Shown here in pieces: positions 16,201 to 24,148 of a stretch of 64,000 nucleotides of DNA. The position numbers were made by a program, and so were the translations under genes. A model generated the notes under the pieces. That model was not told the DNA's origin. It was given only the letters and a program-made list of their open reading frames with translations, and did no database searches. Position 1 is the stretch's first letter, and every line of letters begins with the position of its first letter. Source of the stretch: Avichristensenella sp031549905 (GTDB lineage: Bacteria > Bacillota > Clostridia > Christensenellales > Aristaeellaceae); NCBI GenBank assembly GCA_031549905.1, contig JAVBPC010000032.1, positions 1 through 64,000 of the forward strand. Reading direction: 5' to 3'.

Positions 16201-17536
16201 CCGCGCCGGCACCATCGGCACGCTGGCGGAAAAGACCGCCATCGGGTATGTCAAGAAGTACATGGAAGAGCGCGAGCGGACTGTTTCAGAAGCGGAACTG
16301 AAGCGCCTGGCACTGAAATGCGTGGGCGTCAAGCGGACGACCGGGCAGCACCCGGGCGGCATCGTCGTGCTGCCTAAAGAGTACGAAATATACCAGTTTA
16401 CCGCCATTCAGCACCCGGCGGATGACCCGAAAAGCCCCATCATCACCACGCATTACGATTTTGGCTCCATGCACGATGTGCTGGTGAAGCTGGATATTCT
16501 GGGGCATGACGATCCCACGATGATCAACATGCTGGAGAAGCTGACGGGCGTATCCGCGCGCGAGCTGCCACTGACAGACCTCGGGGTGATGTCACTGTTT
16601 ACCAGCCCCGAAGCCCTTGGCGTATCAGAAGAGGATATCCGCTGCACAACAGGCACGCTGGGCATCCCGGAGTTTGGCACGCCGTTCGTCCGGGGTATGC
16701 TGGAAGAAACACGCCCCACCAAAATGGAAGAACTGGTGCGCATCTCCGGCCTGTCGCACGGTACGCATGTGTGGCAGGATAACGCCGACCTGCTGGTGCG
16801 GAACGGCACGGCAACGCTGTCGGAATGCATCTGTACGCGCGATGATATCATGAACGCGTTGATGCAGTTGGGTGTCGCGCCCAAAATCGCGTTTCAGACG
16901 ATGGAATCCGTTCGCAAGGGACGCGGGCTCACGGGAGAGATGGAAGCCGCGATGCGCGCGGCAGATACGCCGGAATGGTTCATCGATTCCTGCAAAAAGA
17001 TTGAGTACATGTTCCCCAAAGGGCACGCTGTCGCGTATGTGACGATGGCGCTGCGCGTGGCGTGGTTCAAGCTGTACCGGCCGGAAGCGTATTATACTGC
17101 GTACTACACCGTGCGCGCAGACGCGTTCGATATTTCGCTGATGGGGCGCGACAAGGTGGCATTGAAAGAGGCGCTGGATGACTTCGAACTGCGCAAGAAT
17201 GATCTGACAGCAGCCGAAAAAGATCAGCAAACGCTGGCGGAAATCGCGCTGGAAATGGTAACCAGGGGAGTCCGCCTGTTGCCGATCAACCTGTACAAGT
17301 CCGATGCCGAAGAGTTCCAGCTGATTGATGGGCAGATCCTGCCGCCGTTTGCATGCATTCCGGGCCTTGGGCTGGCCGCCGCGCAGGCGCTTTGCCAGGC
17401 GAGGGAAGCAGGTCCGTTTCTCTCCATCGAGGATGTGAAGATCCGCTCCAAGGTTTCCGGCACGGTGCTGGAGCAGCTTCGCCAGCAGGGTGTATTCCTG
17501 GATTTGCCGGAAACAAGCCAGGTTTCTCTATTCTAG
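13211..17536 (+). CDS. polC: DNA polymerase III alpha subunit, PolC type
   Basis: Main replicative polymerase of Gram-positive bacteria with built-in proofreading. The 1441-residue protein has the full PolC layout: an N-terminal domain, an OB fold (about residues 215-330), a PHP domain starting with ELHMHTQMSSMDG near 342, an inserted DEDDh exonuclease with VLDFETTGLYP near 425 and AHNARFDLAFL near 510, and the polymerase palm. It has cysteine pairs CPKC and CPAC (about 914-945) for structural zinc. The catalytic PDIDLNFSG is near 968. The length matches Bacillus PolC (1437). The start overlaps ispG, and a promoter region for rimP follows. Confidence 0.98.
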   Translation: MNWQSLLPEALKPLASHLELEKVLVDRSATRLLVCFLSDVLVGDREYISLRNALAKGFPGQTIRLRVAAPGLAGAVRADLSQYVPFLTDYMARNAPGLRAMLHDAEWEISGDHMSIVLTSEQTLRYAKTVEMEKRLAELMASVFRIQAEVQLSCKETQDMLEQRQAILAEKAKEAERLQREEDEKAAAKQERPKDDVKILGVPSRDPITPMETLREDSGKVTVRGEVFAVETRELRGGEMCLLTFSLTDKTGSIHCKVFLRYKRKRPGTTAGEDAAPSAPPTAEEIARVKAVIARIREGDWLTVRGDCQYDKFSRDVVLMANDIEQAQKPVRLDMAEEKRVELHMHTQMSSMDGITPVDVLIKQAAAWGHKAVAVTDHGVVQAFPDAFAAAKKNKIKLIPGMEGYLIDEAIVVEDADSRPLDSPIVVLDFETTGLYPLKADRITEIGAVRMVGDTIEEELSIIIDPERNIPDEVVKITGITREMTLGAPKFAEVADKLLSFIGDAPLAAHNARFDLAFLRMELSRMGKTWKGPVVDTLAYARKALPTLGSHKLSTVCKRLGVSLTNAHRAVHDARATAQMLQKLVAMAKEKGAETLADLNTEMAGDGMGDATHIVLLATSQQGMTNLNRLVSEGHLNYFNKRPRLPRALIQRYREGLLVGSACESGELFRAMVNGKDDKTLSQIARFYDYLEIQPIENNAFLLREGRIANEEGLRELNRRVVKLGEKCGLPVVATGDVHFLNPEDSAMRAILMAGKGFDDADEQPPLYFKSTDEMLEEFSYLGTEKAREVVIVNPTKIADRVGEVRLFPKHPKDEETFQPFWETAADEINNTSWAEARARYGDDLPEIVEARLNKELGAITKYQFSTLYSIAEKLVKKSLSDGYLVGSRGSVGSSFVATMCGITEVNPLPPHYRCPKCRWHHFDTQHELATVGPDLPPKTCPACGTECLREGYDIPFEVFLGFNGDKVPDIDLNFSGVYQPRAHKYVEELFGQDNVFRAGTIGTLAEKTAIGYVKKYMEERERTVSEAELKRLALKCVGVKRTTGQHPGGIVVLPKEYEIYQFTAIQHPADDPKSPIITTHYDFGSMHDVLVKLDILGHDDPTMINMLEKLTGVSARELPLTDLGVMSLFTSPEALGVSEEDIRCTTGTLGIPEFGTPFVRGMLEETRPTKMEELVRISGLSHGTHVWQDNADLLVRNGTATLSECICTRDDIMNALMQLGVAPKIAFQTMESVRKGRGLTGEMEAAMRAADTPEWFIDSCKKIEYMFPKGHAVAYVTMALRVAWFKLYRPEAYYTAYYTVRADAFDISLMGRDKVALKEALDDFELRKNDLTAAEKDQQTLAEIALEMVTRGVRLLPINLYKSDAEEFQLIDGQILPPFACIPGLGLAAAQALCQAREAGPFLSIEDVKIRSKVSGTVLEQLRQQGVFLDLPETSQVSLF

Positions 17537-17539
17537 GGC

Positions 17540-17568
17540 TTGTTTTCAAGCCATGTAAGTGGTATACT
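17540..17568 (+). promoter_or_regulatory. Sigma-A promoter of the rimP-nusA-infB operon
   Basis: TTGTTT (17540-17545), 17 bases, TATACT (17563-17568). It begins just after the polC stop and gives a leader of about 170 bases ahead of rimP. Confidence 0.8.
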
Positions 17569-17610
17569 AGTTGCCGTAGGTTTGCCGAAGGTTGTTTATG
17601 GTAGCAATGC

Positions 17611-17642
17611 AGAGAGTGGGACCGTCCCGCTCTTTTCTCTTG
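17611..17642 (+). terminator. Terminator-like hairpin (possible attenuator) in the rimP leader
   Basis: The stem AGAGTGGGA (17613-17621) / TCCCGCTCT (17625-17633), with one T-G pair and a CCG loop, is followed by TTTCTCTT. It lies about 45 bases downstream of the operon promoter and 107 before rimP, so it could stop or pause transcription before the first gene. Confidence 0.6.
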
Positions 17643-17673
17643 AAGAGGAAGGAATTTCCTAAGAAATTTCTTT

Positions 17674-17702
17674 CGTGGCGCGATATCCGCGGATTCGCGC
17701 CA
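17674..17702 (+). other. Stable hairpin in the rimP leader
   Basis: TGGCGCGA (17675-17682) pairs perfectly with TCGCGCCA eleven bases later, and the intervening ATCCGCGGAT is itself a palindrome. No T-tract follows, so it is not a terminator. It may protect or fold the mRNA leader. Confidence 0.55.
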
Positions 17703-17748
17703 TCAGGAAATGCGGATTCGGCAGCCTGACTGAGCCAAAGGAGACTGT

Positions 17749-18246
17749 ATGGCGCGAGGGGATCTGAAAACTTTCGTGGTGCCGCTGTGCGAAAAGATGG
17801 CGGCGGAAATGGGATTTGAACTGATCGATGCCGAGCTTGTAAAAGAGAATACCGGCTACTATTTGCGTATCTACCTTGACAAAGAAGGCGGCTTTACCCT
17901 GGACGACTGCGAGCGCTTTCACCGCGCCGTGCAGCCGCGCCTGGAGAAGGTCGCATATGATTTTCTGGAGGTTTCTTCGCCCGGAGTGGATCGGCCGCTT
18001 TCGGCCGACCGGGATTTTGAAAGGGCAATCGGCACCGAGATCGAGATTAAGCTGTACAAGCCGCTTGACGGTATCAAGCAGCTGACGGGCGCGCTCATCG
18101 CCTTCGATAAAGAAACCATTCGCATTTCCACCCCGGCAGGGGAAAAAGCATTGATTCGCAAAGACGTTGCGCTTGTAAAACCCGTGATCGTGTTTGATGA
18201 TGACGAGGATGAGGGAGAGGGACCTAATGAACAGGGAAGTCATTGA
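17749..18246 (+). CDS. rimP: Ribosome maturation factor RimP
   Basis: Assists 30S assembly by binding free small subunits. The 165-residue product has the two-domain family pattern: ELIDAELVKENTGYYLRIYLDKEGGFTLDDCERFHR in the N-terminal domain, then FLEVSSPGVDRPLSADRDFERAIG at the hinge and a C-terminal Sm-like barrel with a very acidic tail (DDDEDEGEG). ATG 17749 follows AAAGGAG. It is first in the rimP-nusA-ylxR-ylxQ-infB-rbfA operon. The nusA start lies 20 bases inside its 3' end. Confidence 0.95.
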   Translation: MARGDLKTFVVPLCEKMAAEMGFELIDAELVKENTGYYLRIYLDKEGGFTLDDCERFHRAVQPRLEKVAYDFLEVSSPGVDRPLSADRDFERAIGTEIEIKLYKPLDGIKQLTGALIAFDKETIRISTPAGEKALIRKDVALVKPVIVFDDDEDEGEGPNEQGSH

Positions 18247-19369
18247 AGCTGTAAGCTTTCTGGCAAAGGAAAAGGGCATCGACAAAGAGATTCTTTTCGG
18301 GGCAATCGAAGAGGCGCTCAAGTCCGCCTACCGAAAAAATTTCAAGAAAAACGCGCCGAGCGCGCAGAATGTTGATGTCAACATCGATCGGGTGAGCGGC
18401 TTGGTGCAGGTTTTTGCGCGCAAGACCGTTTCCGAAACAGTGGAAGATGATTCCCAGCAGATTTCGCTGACTGAAGCCCGCACCATTCAGCCCAGCTATG
18501 AAGTGGGCGATATCGTGAAGGTTGAGGTTACGCCTGGCAACTTTGGTCGCGTCGCCGCGCAAACGGCGAAGCAGGTGATCATGCAGCGCATCCGCGAGGC
18601 CGAGCGCGGCATCATCTACGATGAATACATTGAGAAAGAAAACGAGATCCTCACCGCCATCGTGCAGCGCGTTGAGGGGAAAAGCGTATATGTCGAACTG
18701 GGCAAAACGGAGGGCGTGATCGAGGCTTCCGGCATGATGCCCGGCGAAGAATACAGCGTAAACGATCGCATCAAGGTATATGTTCTGGAAGTTGCGCGTA
18801 CTTCCAAAGGGCCGCAGGTGCTTGTCTCACGCACGCATCCGGGCCTTGTCAAGCGCCTGTTTGAGCTGGAGTCGATGGAGATTCAGACGGGCATCGTGCA
18901 GATCAAGTCGATCGCGCGTGAAGCCGGTTCCAGAACGAAGATGGCCGTGTACTCGGTCGATCCCATGGTCGATCCGGTCGGCAGCTGCGTGGGCCCGCGC
19001 GGCATGCGTGTTGAGCGCGTGGTCGCGGAGCTGAAAAATGAAAAGATTGACATCATCAAGTGGTCGCAGGACCCTGCGGAATTCATCGCAAACGCACTGA
19101 ACCCCGCACGCGTGCTGAGCGTGTTCACGGCGGTGGATCAAAAGGCGTGCCGCGTGATCGTGCCGGATAACCAGCTATCCCTGGCCATCGGCAAAGAAGG
19201 GCAAAACGCCCGCCTGGCCGCAAAGCTAACCGGTTGGAAGATCGACATCAAGAGCCAGTCCCAGGCGGAGGACATCCTCAGCATGGGCGAAGAAGCGATG
19301 GATATGGATATGCCGGATGAAATGGACATCTCCTATGATGAATTGCCAGTAGAGGAGACGGACGATTGA
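18227..19369 (+). CDS. nusA: Transcription termination/antitermination factor NusA
   Basis: RNA polymerase-associated factor that modulates pausing, termination and antitermination. The 380-residue protein contains the N-terminal polymerase-binding domain (residues 1-125), an S1 domain with IVQRVEGKSVYVELGKTEGVI (about 145-160), and two KH domains with VGSCVGPRGMRVERVV (about 248-263) and LSLAIGKEGQNARLAAKLTGW (about 316-336). It then has an acidic C-terminus. This is the short Gram-positive form without C-terminal acidic repeats. ATG 18227 is favoured by GAGGGAGAGGG just upstream and overlaps rimP by 20 bases. Confidence 0.97.
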   Translation: MNREVIEAVSFLAKEKGIDKEILFGAIEEALKSAYRKNFKKNAPSAQNVDVNIDRVSGLVQVFARKTVSETVEDDSQQISLTEARTIQPSYEVGDIVKVEVTPGNFGRVAAQTAKQVIMQRIREAERGIIYDEYIEKENEILTAIVQRVEGKSVYVELGKTEGVIEASGMMPGEEYSVNDRIKVYVLEVARTSKGPQVLVSRTHPGLVKRLFELESMEIQTGIVQIKSIAREAGSRTKMAVYSVDPMVDPVGSCVGPRGMRVERVVAELKNEKIDIIKWSQDPAEFIANALNPARVLSVFTAVDQKACRVIVPDNQLSLAIGKEGQNARLAAKLTGWKIDIKSQSQAEDILSMGEEAMDMDMPDEMDISYDELPVEETDD

Positions 19370-19635
19370 AGCCGCGGAAGATACCGGAGAGAATGTGCGT
19401 GGGTTGCCGTGAAATGAAGCCCAAGCGCGAACTGCTCCGCGTGGTGAAATCCCCGCAGGGGGAAATTGCGCTGGACAAGACGGGCAAGATGCCCGGGCGC
19501 GGCGCGTATGTGTGCCGGGACGCCGCGTGCCTTACCAAGGCGGTGAAGACCCGCCAACTGGAGAGGGCGCTGGAACATCCCATCGCGCAGGAAGTTTTCG
19601 AGGCGCTTTCAGCCGCGCTTGAAGCCAATGGATGA
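19366..19635 (+). CDS. rnpM: YlxR family protein (RNase P modulator RnpM), TTG start
   Basis: An 89-residue basic RNA-binding protein of the YlxR family, in Bacillus reported to bind RNase P RNA and modulate its activity. Family motifs are MCVGCREMKPKRELLRVV (about residues 10-27) and PGRGAYVCRDAACL (about 44-57). TTG 19366 overlaps the nusA stop (TTGA), and AGAGGAGACGG is positioned correctly upstream. The downstream ylxQ gene begins inside its last codons. The position between nusA and infB is characteristic. Confidence 0.92.
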   Translation: MKPRKIPERMCVGCREMKPKRELLRVVKSPQGEIALDKTGKMPGRGAYVCRDAACLTKAVKTRQLERALEHPIAQEVFEALSAALEANG

Positions 19636-19930
19636 GGCGCGTGCGCTGTCGCTGCTGGGGCTCGCAATGCGGGCCGGGCAGGTGGTCAGCGGGGAAGATA
19701 CAGTGACCGCATCGGTGCGGAGCGGGCGCGCGGGGCTTGTGTTGCTGGATAGCGGCGCATCCGAAAACGCGCGGGATAAATACCAGACGATGTGCCGGTA
19801 TCGGGGAGTATCGCTCATGGAAGTGGGTTGTGACACGCTGGGTCGGGCCATTGGGAAGCCAAACCGCATGGTTGCGGCGGTGCTGAAAGGGCCCTTTTCG
19901 GAAAAGGTGGCGGCGCTGCTGCAGTTGTAG
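19628..19930 (+). CDS. ylxQ: YlxQ, L7Ae/L30e-family ribosomal protein-like
   Basis: A 100-residue member of the L7Ae/L30e/S12e/Gadd45 family, small proteins that bind kink-turn RNA. The fold is indicated by ALSLLGLAMRAGQVVSGEDTV at the N-terminus, a central GLVLLDSGASEN and the C-terminal GKPNRMVAAVLKGPFSEKV. ATG 19628 gives the standard length. A TTG three codons earlier is possible. It overlaps the end of rnpM and precedes infB by 38 bases, as in Bacillus, and is probably ribosome- or RNase-associated. Confidence 0.9.
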   Translation: MDEARALSLLGLAMRAGQVVSGEDTVTASVRSGRAGLVLLDSGASENARDKYQTMCRYRGVSLMEVGCDTLGRAIGKPNRMVAAVLKGPFSEKVAALLQL

Positions 19931-19968
19931 CGGCGTATCCATAAAGAATGCGGGGGTGCAAGGACGGA

Positions 19969-22788
19969 ATGCCCAAACTCAAGGTACAGGAAGCAACAAG
20001 GGAACTGGCGCAGGGTGCGAGCAAGCTGCTGGTGGATGTGCAGCGCATAGGCAGGAGCGCAAGTGAAACCTTGGCGTCGCTCCGGCGCATGGAACAGGTG
20101 TTTCTGCAAAAAGAAGAGGAACGCCGCGAAGCGGCGCGCCTGGAGCAACAGCGCCTAGCGCTGGAGCAGCAGAGCACTGCGTGGGTGATGCCGGAAGACG
20201 ACGAAGAAGAGGCGGGGGCTCAGCTGGAAAGCACGCCGTCTGTGGAGGCCGTCCCTACACCGCTGCCTAAAGAAGAAGAAAAGGCCGCTCAGCCGCCGGA
20301 AGCGCCTGCGGAGCCGCTTGTCGCGGCATCCCAGGAAGCGCCGGTCAAGGTTGAAGCGCCGGCAAAGCCCGCGCAGGCAGAAATGCCGCCGCAGGTTGCC
20401 CGTCCCATACCGGCGCAAGCCGCCCCGGGACAGGATCGGCCTCAGATGCGTCCCGCGCAGCCCATGCAGCCGGGTATGCGCCCGCCGATGCCGCAGCAGC
20501 CGCGACCCATGCAGCCGGCGGGCAACAGGCCGCCGATGCAGCCGGGTATGCAAGGCGGCCCGTACGGCCGTCCCGCGCCGGGTGCGCAGCAGGGTCCGTA
20601 TGGCCGTCCCGCGCCGGGTGCGCAGCAAGGCGGTCCCTATGGCCGTCCCGCGCCGGGTGCGCAGCAAGGCGGTCCCTATGGCCGTCCCGCGCCGGGCGCG
20701 CAGGGTGGGCAGTTTGGCCGACCCGCGCCGGGTGCGCAAGGCCCCGGTATGGGTGGCGGTCCCGCGCGTCCCGGAGCGCCGATGGGCGCACGGCCCGGCA
20801 TGGCCCGCGGCCCGCGCGGCCCCGAACTGACGCCGACGGTCGAAAAGGAGCGCGTCTCCAATTACGACCCGAACAAGAAGTTATATCAGCGGCAATATGA
20901 CCCCGAACGCAAAACCGCCCGCAAGGGTGGCGGCGGTGTCCGTGAACTTGGCATTACGCCGGATGATGATGTGATGCGCGGCGGTCGCAACAAGCGCCGT
21001 AAGCAAAGCATCCAGTCAACCATGGCCCCCATCCGCATCGAAAAGGCGCAGATGACGGCCGAAACGATTACTGTCAAGGATTTGACCGAGCGCATCGGCA
21101 AGCCGGCGGGCGAGATCATCAAGAAGCTGTTGCTGCTGGGCACGATGGCGACGATCAACCAGGAACTGGATTACGATACCGCCTCGCTGGTTTGCGCCGA
21201 ATTCGGCGTTGAGCTGGAAAAGAAGCTGGACAAAACGGCGGAAGATTTCCTTGACGAGGCCAACTATGAAGATGACGACGCGGACCTCATTGAAAGGCCG
21301 CCGGTTGTCACCATCATGGGCCACGTCGACCACGGCAAAACGTCGCTGCTGGACTACATCCGCAAGAGCCGCGTCACCGAAGGCGAAGCGGGCGGCATCA
21401 CGCAGCACATTGGCGCGTACATGATCGACCTGGATGGCAGGCCTATCACGTTCCTGGATACACCGGGCCACGAAGCGTTCACCGCGATGCGCGCGCGCGG
21501 CGCACAGGCGACCGATATCGCCGTGCTGGTCGTTGCCGCGGATGATGGCGTTATGCCGCAGACGATTGAGGCGATCAACCACGCGAAGGCGGCCAAGGTG
21601 CCGATCATCGTGGCGATCAACAAGATGGACAAAGAAGGCGTCAATCCCGACCGCATCAAGCAGGATTTGACCGCTTACGAACTGGTCGCGGAAGAGTGGG
21701 GCGGCGACACGATCATGGTGCCCGTATCCGCGCTGACCGGCGACAATGTCGGTACGCTGCTGGAAATGATCCTGCTGGTTGCCGATGTGCAGCAGCTGCG
21801 CGCCAACCCGGATCGGCGTGCGCGCGGTATCATCATTGAGGCCAAGCTGGATAAGGGCCGCGGACCGGTTGCAACCGTGCTGGTGCAAAACGGCACGCTC
21901 CATGTGGGCGATACCGTTGTTGCTGGCATGGCGTACGGCAGAATCCGCGCGATGACCAACGAGCGTGGCGAGCGCCTGAAGGAAGCCGGACCGTCTACGC
22001 CTGTGGAGGTTGTCGGATTTGGCGAGGTGCCGGATGCTGGCGATGATCTCAACGCCGTCGACGACCGTCTCTCCCGCCAGGTCGTTGAGGAGCGCCGCGA
22101 TAAGCAGCGCGCCGCGCTGGTCAAGGCGTCCGCGAAGGTCTCACTGGATGACCTGTTTACGAAGATTGCCGAAGGCTCGATCAAGGATCTGAACCTGATC
22201 ATCAAGGGCGACGTGCAGGGTTCGGTTGAGGCGGTCAAACAATCGCTGGAGAGGCTCTCCAATGATGAAGTCCGCATCCACACAATCCACAGCGGCGTCG
22301 GCGCGATTACCGAAAACGACGTGCAGCTTGCCGCGATGTCCGGCGCGATCATCATCGGTTTCAATGTGCGCCCGGAAAACAACGCGCGCGACATGGCCGC
22401 CCGCGAAGAGGTGGATGTGCGCCTGTACCGCGTCATTTACCAGGCAATCGAAGATGTCGAGAAGGCGATGAAGGGCATGCTTGCCCCGCAGTACAGGGAA
22501 GTTATCCTTGGCCACGCGCAGGTGCGCAATACCTTCCGCATCACGGGTGTCGGCACGGTGGCCGGCTGCCACGTAACGGATGGTAAAATCCAGCGCAACG
22601 AATCTGTTCGGCTGCTGAGGGACAACATAGTGGTGTTCGAGGGCAAGCTGGATTCACTCAAGCGCTTCAAGGATGATGCCAAGGAAGTGGCGCAGGGCTT
22701 TGAGTGCGGCGTTGGCCTTGAAAAGTACAACGATGTCAAGGAAGGCGATGTGATCGAGTGCTATACCATCGAGCTCATCGTCCGGTAA
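19969..22788 (+). CDS. infB: Translation initiation factor IF-2
   Basis: GTPase that places initiator tRNA on the 30S subunit. The 939-residue protein has a long low-complexity N-terminal region (about residues 60-290) rich in Pro, Gln, Gly and Ala. This includes tandem GRPAPGAQQGGPY-like units encoded by 39-base DNA repeats (20567-20740). It is followed by the IF2-N domain and the G domain with G1 GHVDHGKTS at about 450, DTPGHEAF and NKMD, then domains II to IV ending LIVR. ATG 19969 is preferred over ATG 19948 because AAGGACGG lies just ahead of it. It is 9 bases from rbfA. Confidence 0.97.
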   Translation: MPKLKVQEATRELAQGASKLLVDVQRIGRSASETLASLRRMEQVFLQKEEERREAARLEQQRLALEQQSTAWVMPEDDEEEAGAQLESTPSVEAVPTPLPKEEEKAAQPPEAPAEPLVAASQEAPVKVEAPAKPAQAEMPPQVARPIPAQAAPGQDRPQMRPAQPMQPGMRPPMPQQPRPMQPAGNRPPMQPGMQGGPYGRPAPGAQQGPYGRPAPGAQQGGPYGRPAPGAQQGGPYGRPAPGAQGGQFGRPAPGAQGPGMGGGPARPGAPMGARPGMARGPRGPELTPTVEKERVSNYDPNKKLYQRQYDPERKTARKGGGGVRELGITPDDDVMRGGRNKRRKQSIQSTMAPIRIEKAQMTAETITVKDLTERIGKPAGEIIKKLLLLGTMATINQELDYDTASLVCAEFGVELEKKLDKTAEDFLDEANYEDDDADLIERPPVVTIMGHVDHGKTSLLDYIRKSRVTEGEAGGITQHIGAYMIDLDGRPITFLDTPGHEAFTAMRARGAQATDIAVLVVAADDGVMPQTIEAINHAKAAKVPIIVAINKMDKEGVNPDRIKQDLTAYELVAEEWGGDTIMVPVSALTGDNVGTLLEMILLVADVQQLRANPDRRARGIIIEAKLDKGRGPVATVLVQNGTLHVGDTVVAGMAYGRIRAMTNERGERLKEAGPSTPVEVVGFGEVPDAGDDLNAVDDRLSRQVVEERRDKQRAALVKASAKVSLDDLFTKIAEGSIKDLNLIIKGDVQGSVEAVKQSLERLSNDEVRIHTIHSGVGAITENDVQLAAMSGAIIIGFNVRPENNARDMAAREEVDVRLYRVIYQAIEDVEKAMKGMLAPQYREVILGHAQVRNTFRITGVGTVAGCHVTDGKIQRNESVRLLRDNIVVFEGKLDSLKRFKDDAKEVAQGFECGVGLEKYNDVKEGDVIECYTIELIVR
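20567..20740 (+). repeat. Tandem 39-base repeats inside infB
   Basis: Four to five imperfect copies of a unit reading GGCCGTCCCGCGCCGGGTGC, then GCAGCAAGGCGGTCCCTAT, in frame with infB. They encode repeated GRPAPGAQQGGPY in the disordered N-terminal arm of IF-2. Two neighbouring units (about 20602-20679) are almost identical, so unit number may vary between strains. Confidence 0.85.
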
Positions 22789-22797
22789 GGAGCTGCG

Positions 22798-23193
22798 ATG
22801 CATTTTGACCGCATAGACCGTATCAGCGAAGAGGTTCGCCGTGAGGTTGATCGGATTTTGCGGGAAGATGTGCGTGATCCGCGCGTGTCGGGGACTTGGT
22901 CCGTGACGCGCGCGGAAGTTACGCGCGATCTTCGGTATGCAAAGATCCGCGTCAGCATTCTGGAAGAAGACCTTCGCGCCCCGATGCTCAAGGCGCTGAA
23001 AAGCGCCGCCGGTTTTGTTCGGCGCGAGCTCGGACACAAAATGGATCTTCGCTATACGCCGGAGATCCTGTTTGAAGTGGATGACAACATAGCGTACGGC
23101 GTGCACATTTCCGCGCTTCTACGGGGCGTACAGCCGGAGGCAGCCGCGCAAGCAACGAAAGAGGCTGAAACTGATGACGAAGGCGCCGAATGA
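22798..23193 (+). CDS. rbfA: Ribosome-binding factor A
   Basis: Late 30S assembly factor with a KH-like fold that acts near the 5' end of 16S rRNA. The 131-residue product has the family landmarks: RIDRISEEVRREVDRILREDVRDPRVSG at the N-terminus, KIRVSILEEDLRAPMLKALKSAAGFVRRELG in the middle and LRYTPEILFEVDDNIAYGVHISALL at the C-terminus. TAAGGAG precedes ATG 22798. The 3' end overlaps nrnA by 20 bases. Confidence 0.96.
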   Translation: MHFDRIDRISEEVRREVDRILREDVRDPRVSGTWSVTRAEVTRDLRYAKIRVSILEEDLRAPMLKALKSAAGFVRRELGHKMDLRYTPEILFEVDDNIAYGVHISALLRGVQPEAAAQATKEAETDDEGAE

Positions 23194-24148
23194 GCTCATC
23201 GACGCGCTGAAAAAGGCCCATTCCATCGCGCTCATTCTCCATATTTCCCCGGATGGGGATACTTGCGGCTCGGCGTTTGCGCTGTGCCGCGCGCTTTTGT
23301 CCCTTGGTAAGCGCGTGGCAATCTTCTGCGACGACCCCGTGCCCCGCATTTACACCGATCTGCCTTGCGCGGAAGCGGTGCAAATGGCTTTGCATGCCGA
23401 TAGGTTTCAGGCTGATCTGGCTGTTGCGATGGATGTGGGGGACAGGCAGCGGATGGGCGGCTGCGTGAAAGTATTCGACGCGGCCAGCAACACGGCGCAA
23501 GTGGACCATCATCCCACCAACCCACTTTATGCGGGCGTTAATTGGGTACGCCCTTCCGCGTGCGCCACGTCGGTGCTTGCCCTTGAGCTGATTGATGCGC
23601 TGGGCACGCCGCTGGATGCCGAAACCGCCCGTTGTATCTATGTCGGTGTGGCGACGGATACCGGCAATTTCAAGCACAACAACACAAACCCCGAAGCGCT
23701 GCAAGTTGCTGCGCGGTGTGTGGAAGCGGGCGTGCAGCCTTCCGCAATCGTGCGGCGTGTGTTTGATTTACGCCCTGTGGGGCAAGTGCGGCTCATCGCG
23801 CGCGCGCTTTCCAGTCTTGAGTTGCTGCATGACGGTACGGTCGCCTTTATGCGCTTGACACGGGAGGATTTCATCGAAACCGGCGCGCTGCCGGAACATA
23901 CCGAGGGAATCATTGATTTTGCGATCAACACAGAGGGCGTACTGATGGCATCTTTGCTCAGCGAGCAAGAGGACCGCATCAAGTGCAGCCTGCGCGCGGT
24001 AGAGCCGTACGATGCGGGCCGCGTGGCGGTTTCCTTCGGCGGCGGCGGGCACCAGCTGGCCTCCGGATGCGTTTTTCATGACACTTTAGAGCAGGCGCGC
24101 GATAAAATCGTCGGCGCCATGCGGGAAGCGATAAACCGGCAAGCATGA
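23174..24148 (+). CDS. nrnA: DHH-family bifunctional oligoribonuclease/pAp phosphatase NrnA
   Basis: Manganese-dependent phosphoesterase that degrades short oligoribonucleotides and dephosphorylates 3'-phosphoadenosine 5'-phosphate. The 324-residue product has the DHH-domain motifs in order: HISPDGDTCGS (about residues 23-33), AVAMDVGD, the namesake DHHPTN (about 114-119), and GVATDTGNFK. The DHHA1 domain ends with GGGGHQLASGC. The position between rbfA and truB is standard in Bacillota. ATG 23174 lies inside the end of rbfA. The stop overlaps the truB start by ATGA. Confidence 0.94.
   Translation: MTKAPNELIDALKKAHSIALILHISPDGDTCGSAFALCRALLSLGKRVAIFCDDPVPRIYTDLPCAEAVQMALHADRFQADLAVAMDVGDRQRMGGCVKVFDAASNTAQVDHHPTNPLYAGVNWVRPSACATSVLALELIDALGTPLDAETARCIYVGVATDTGNFKHNNTNPEALQVAARCVEAGVQPSAIVRRVFDLRPVGQVRLIARALSSLELLHDGTVAFMRLTREDFIETGALPEHTEGIIDFAINTEGVLMASLLSEQEDRIKCSLRAVEPYDAGRVAVSFGGGGHQLASGCVFHDTLEQARDKIVGAMREAINRQA

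Noticed and set aside
20567..20740. CRISPR-like repeats
   Set aside because: The units are directly adjacent without spacers, are in frame and encode the IF-2 N-terminal arm.
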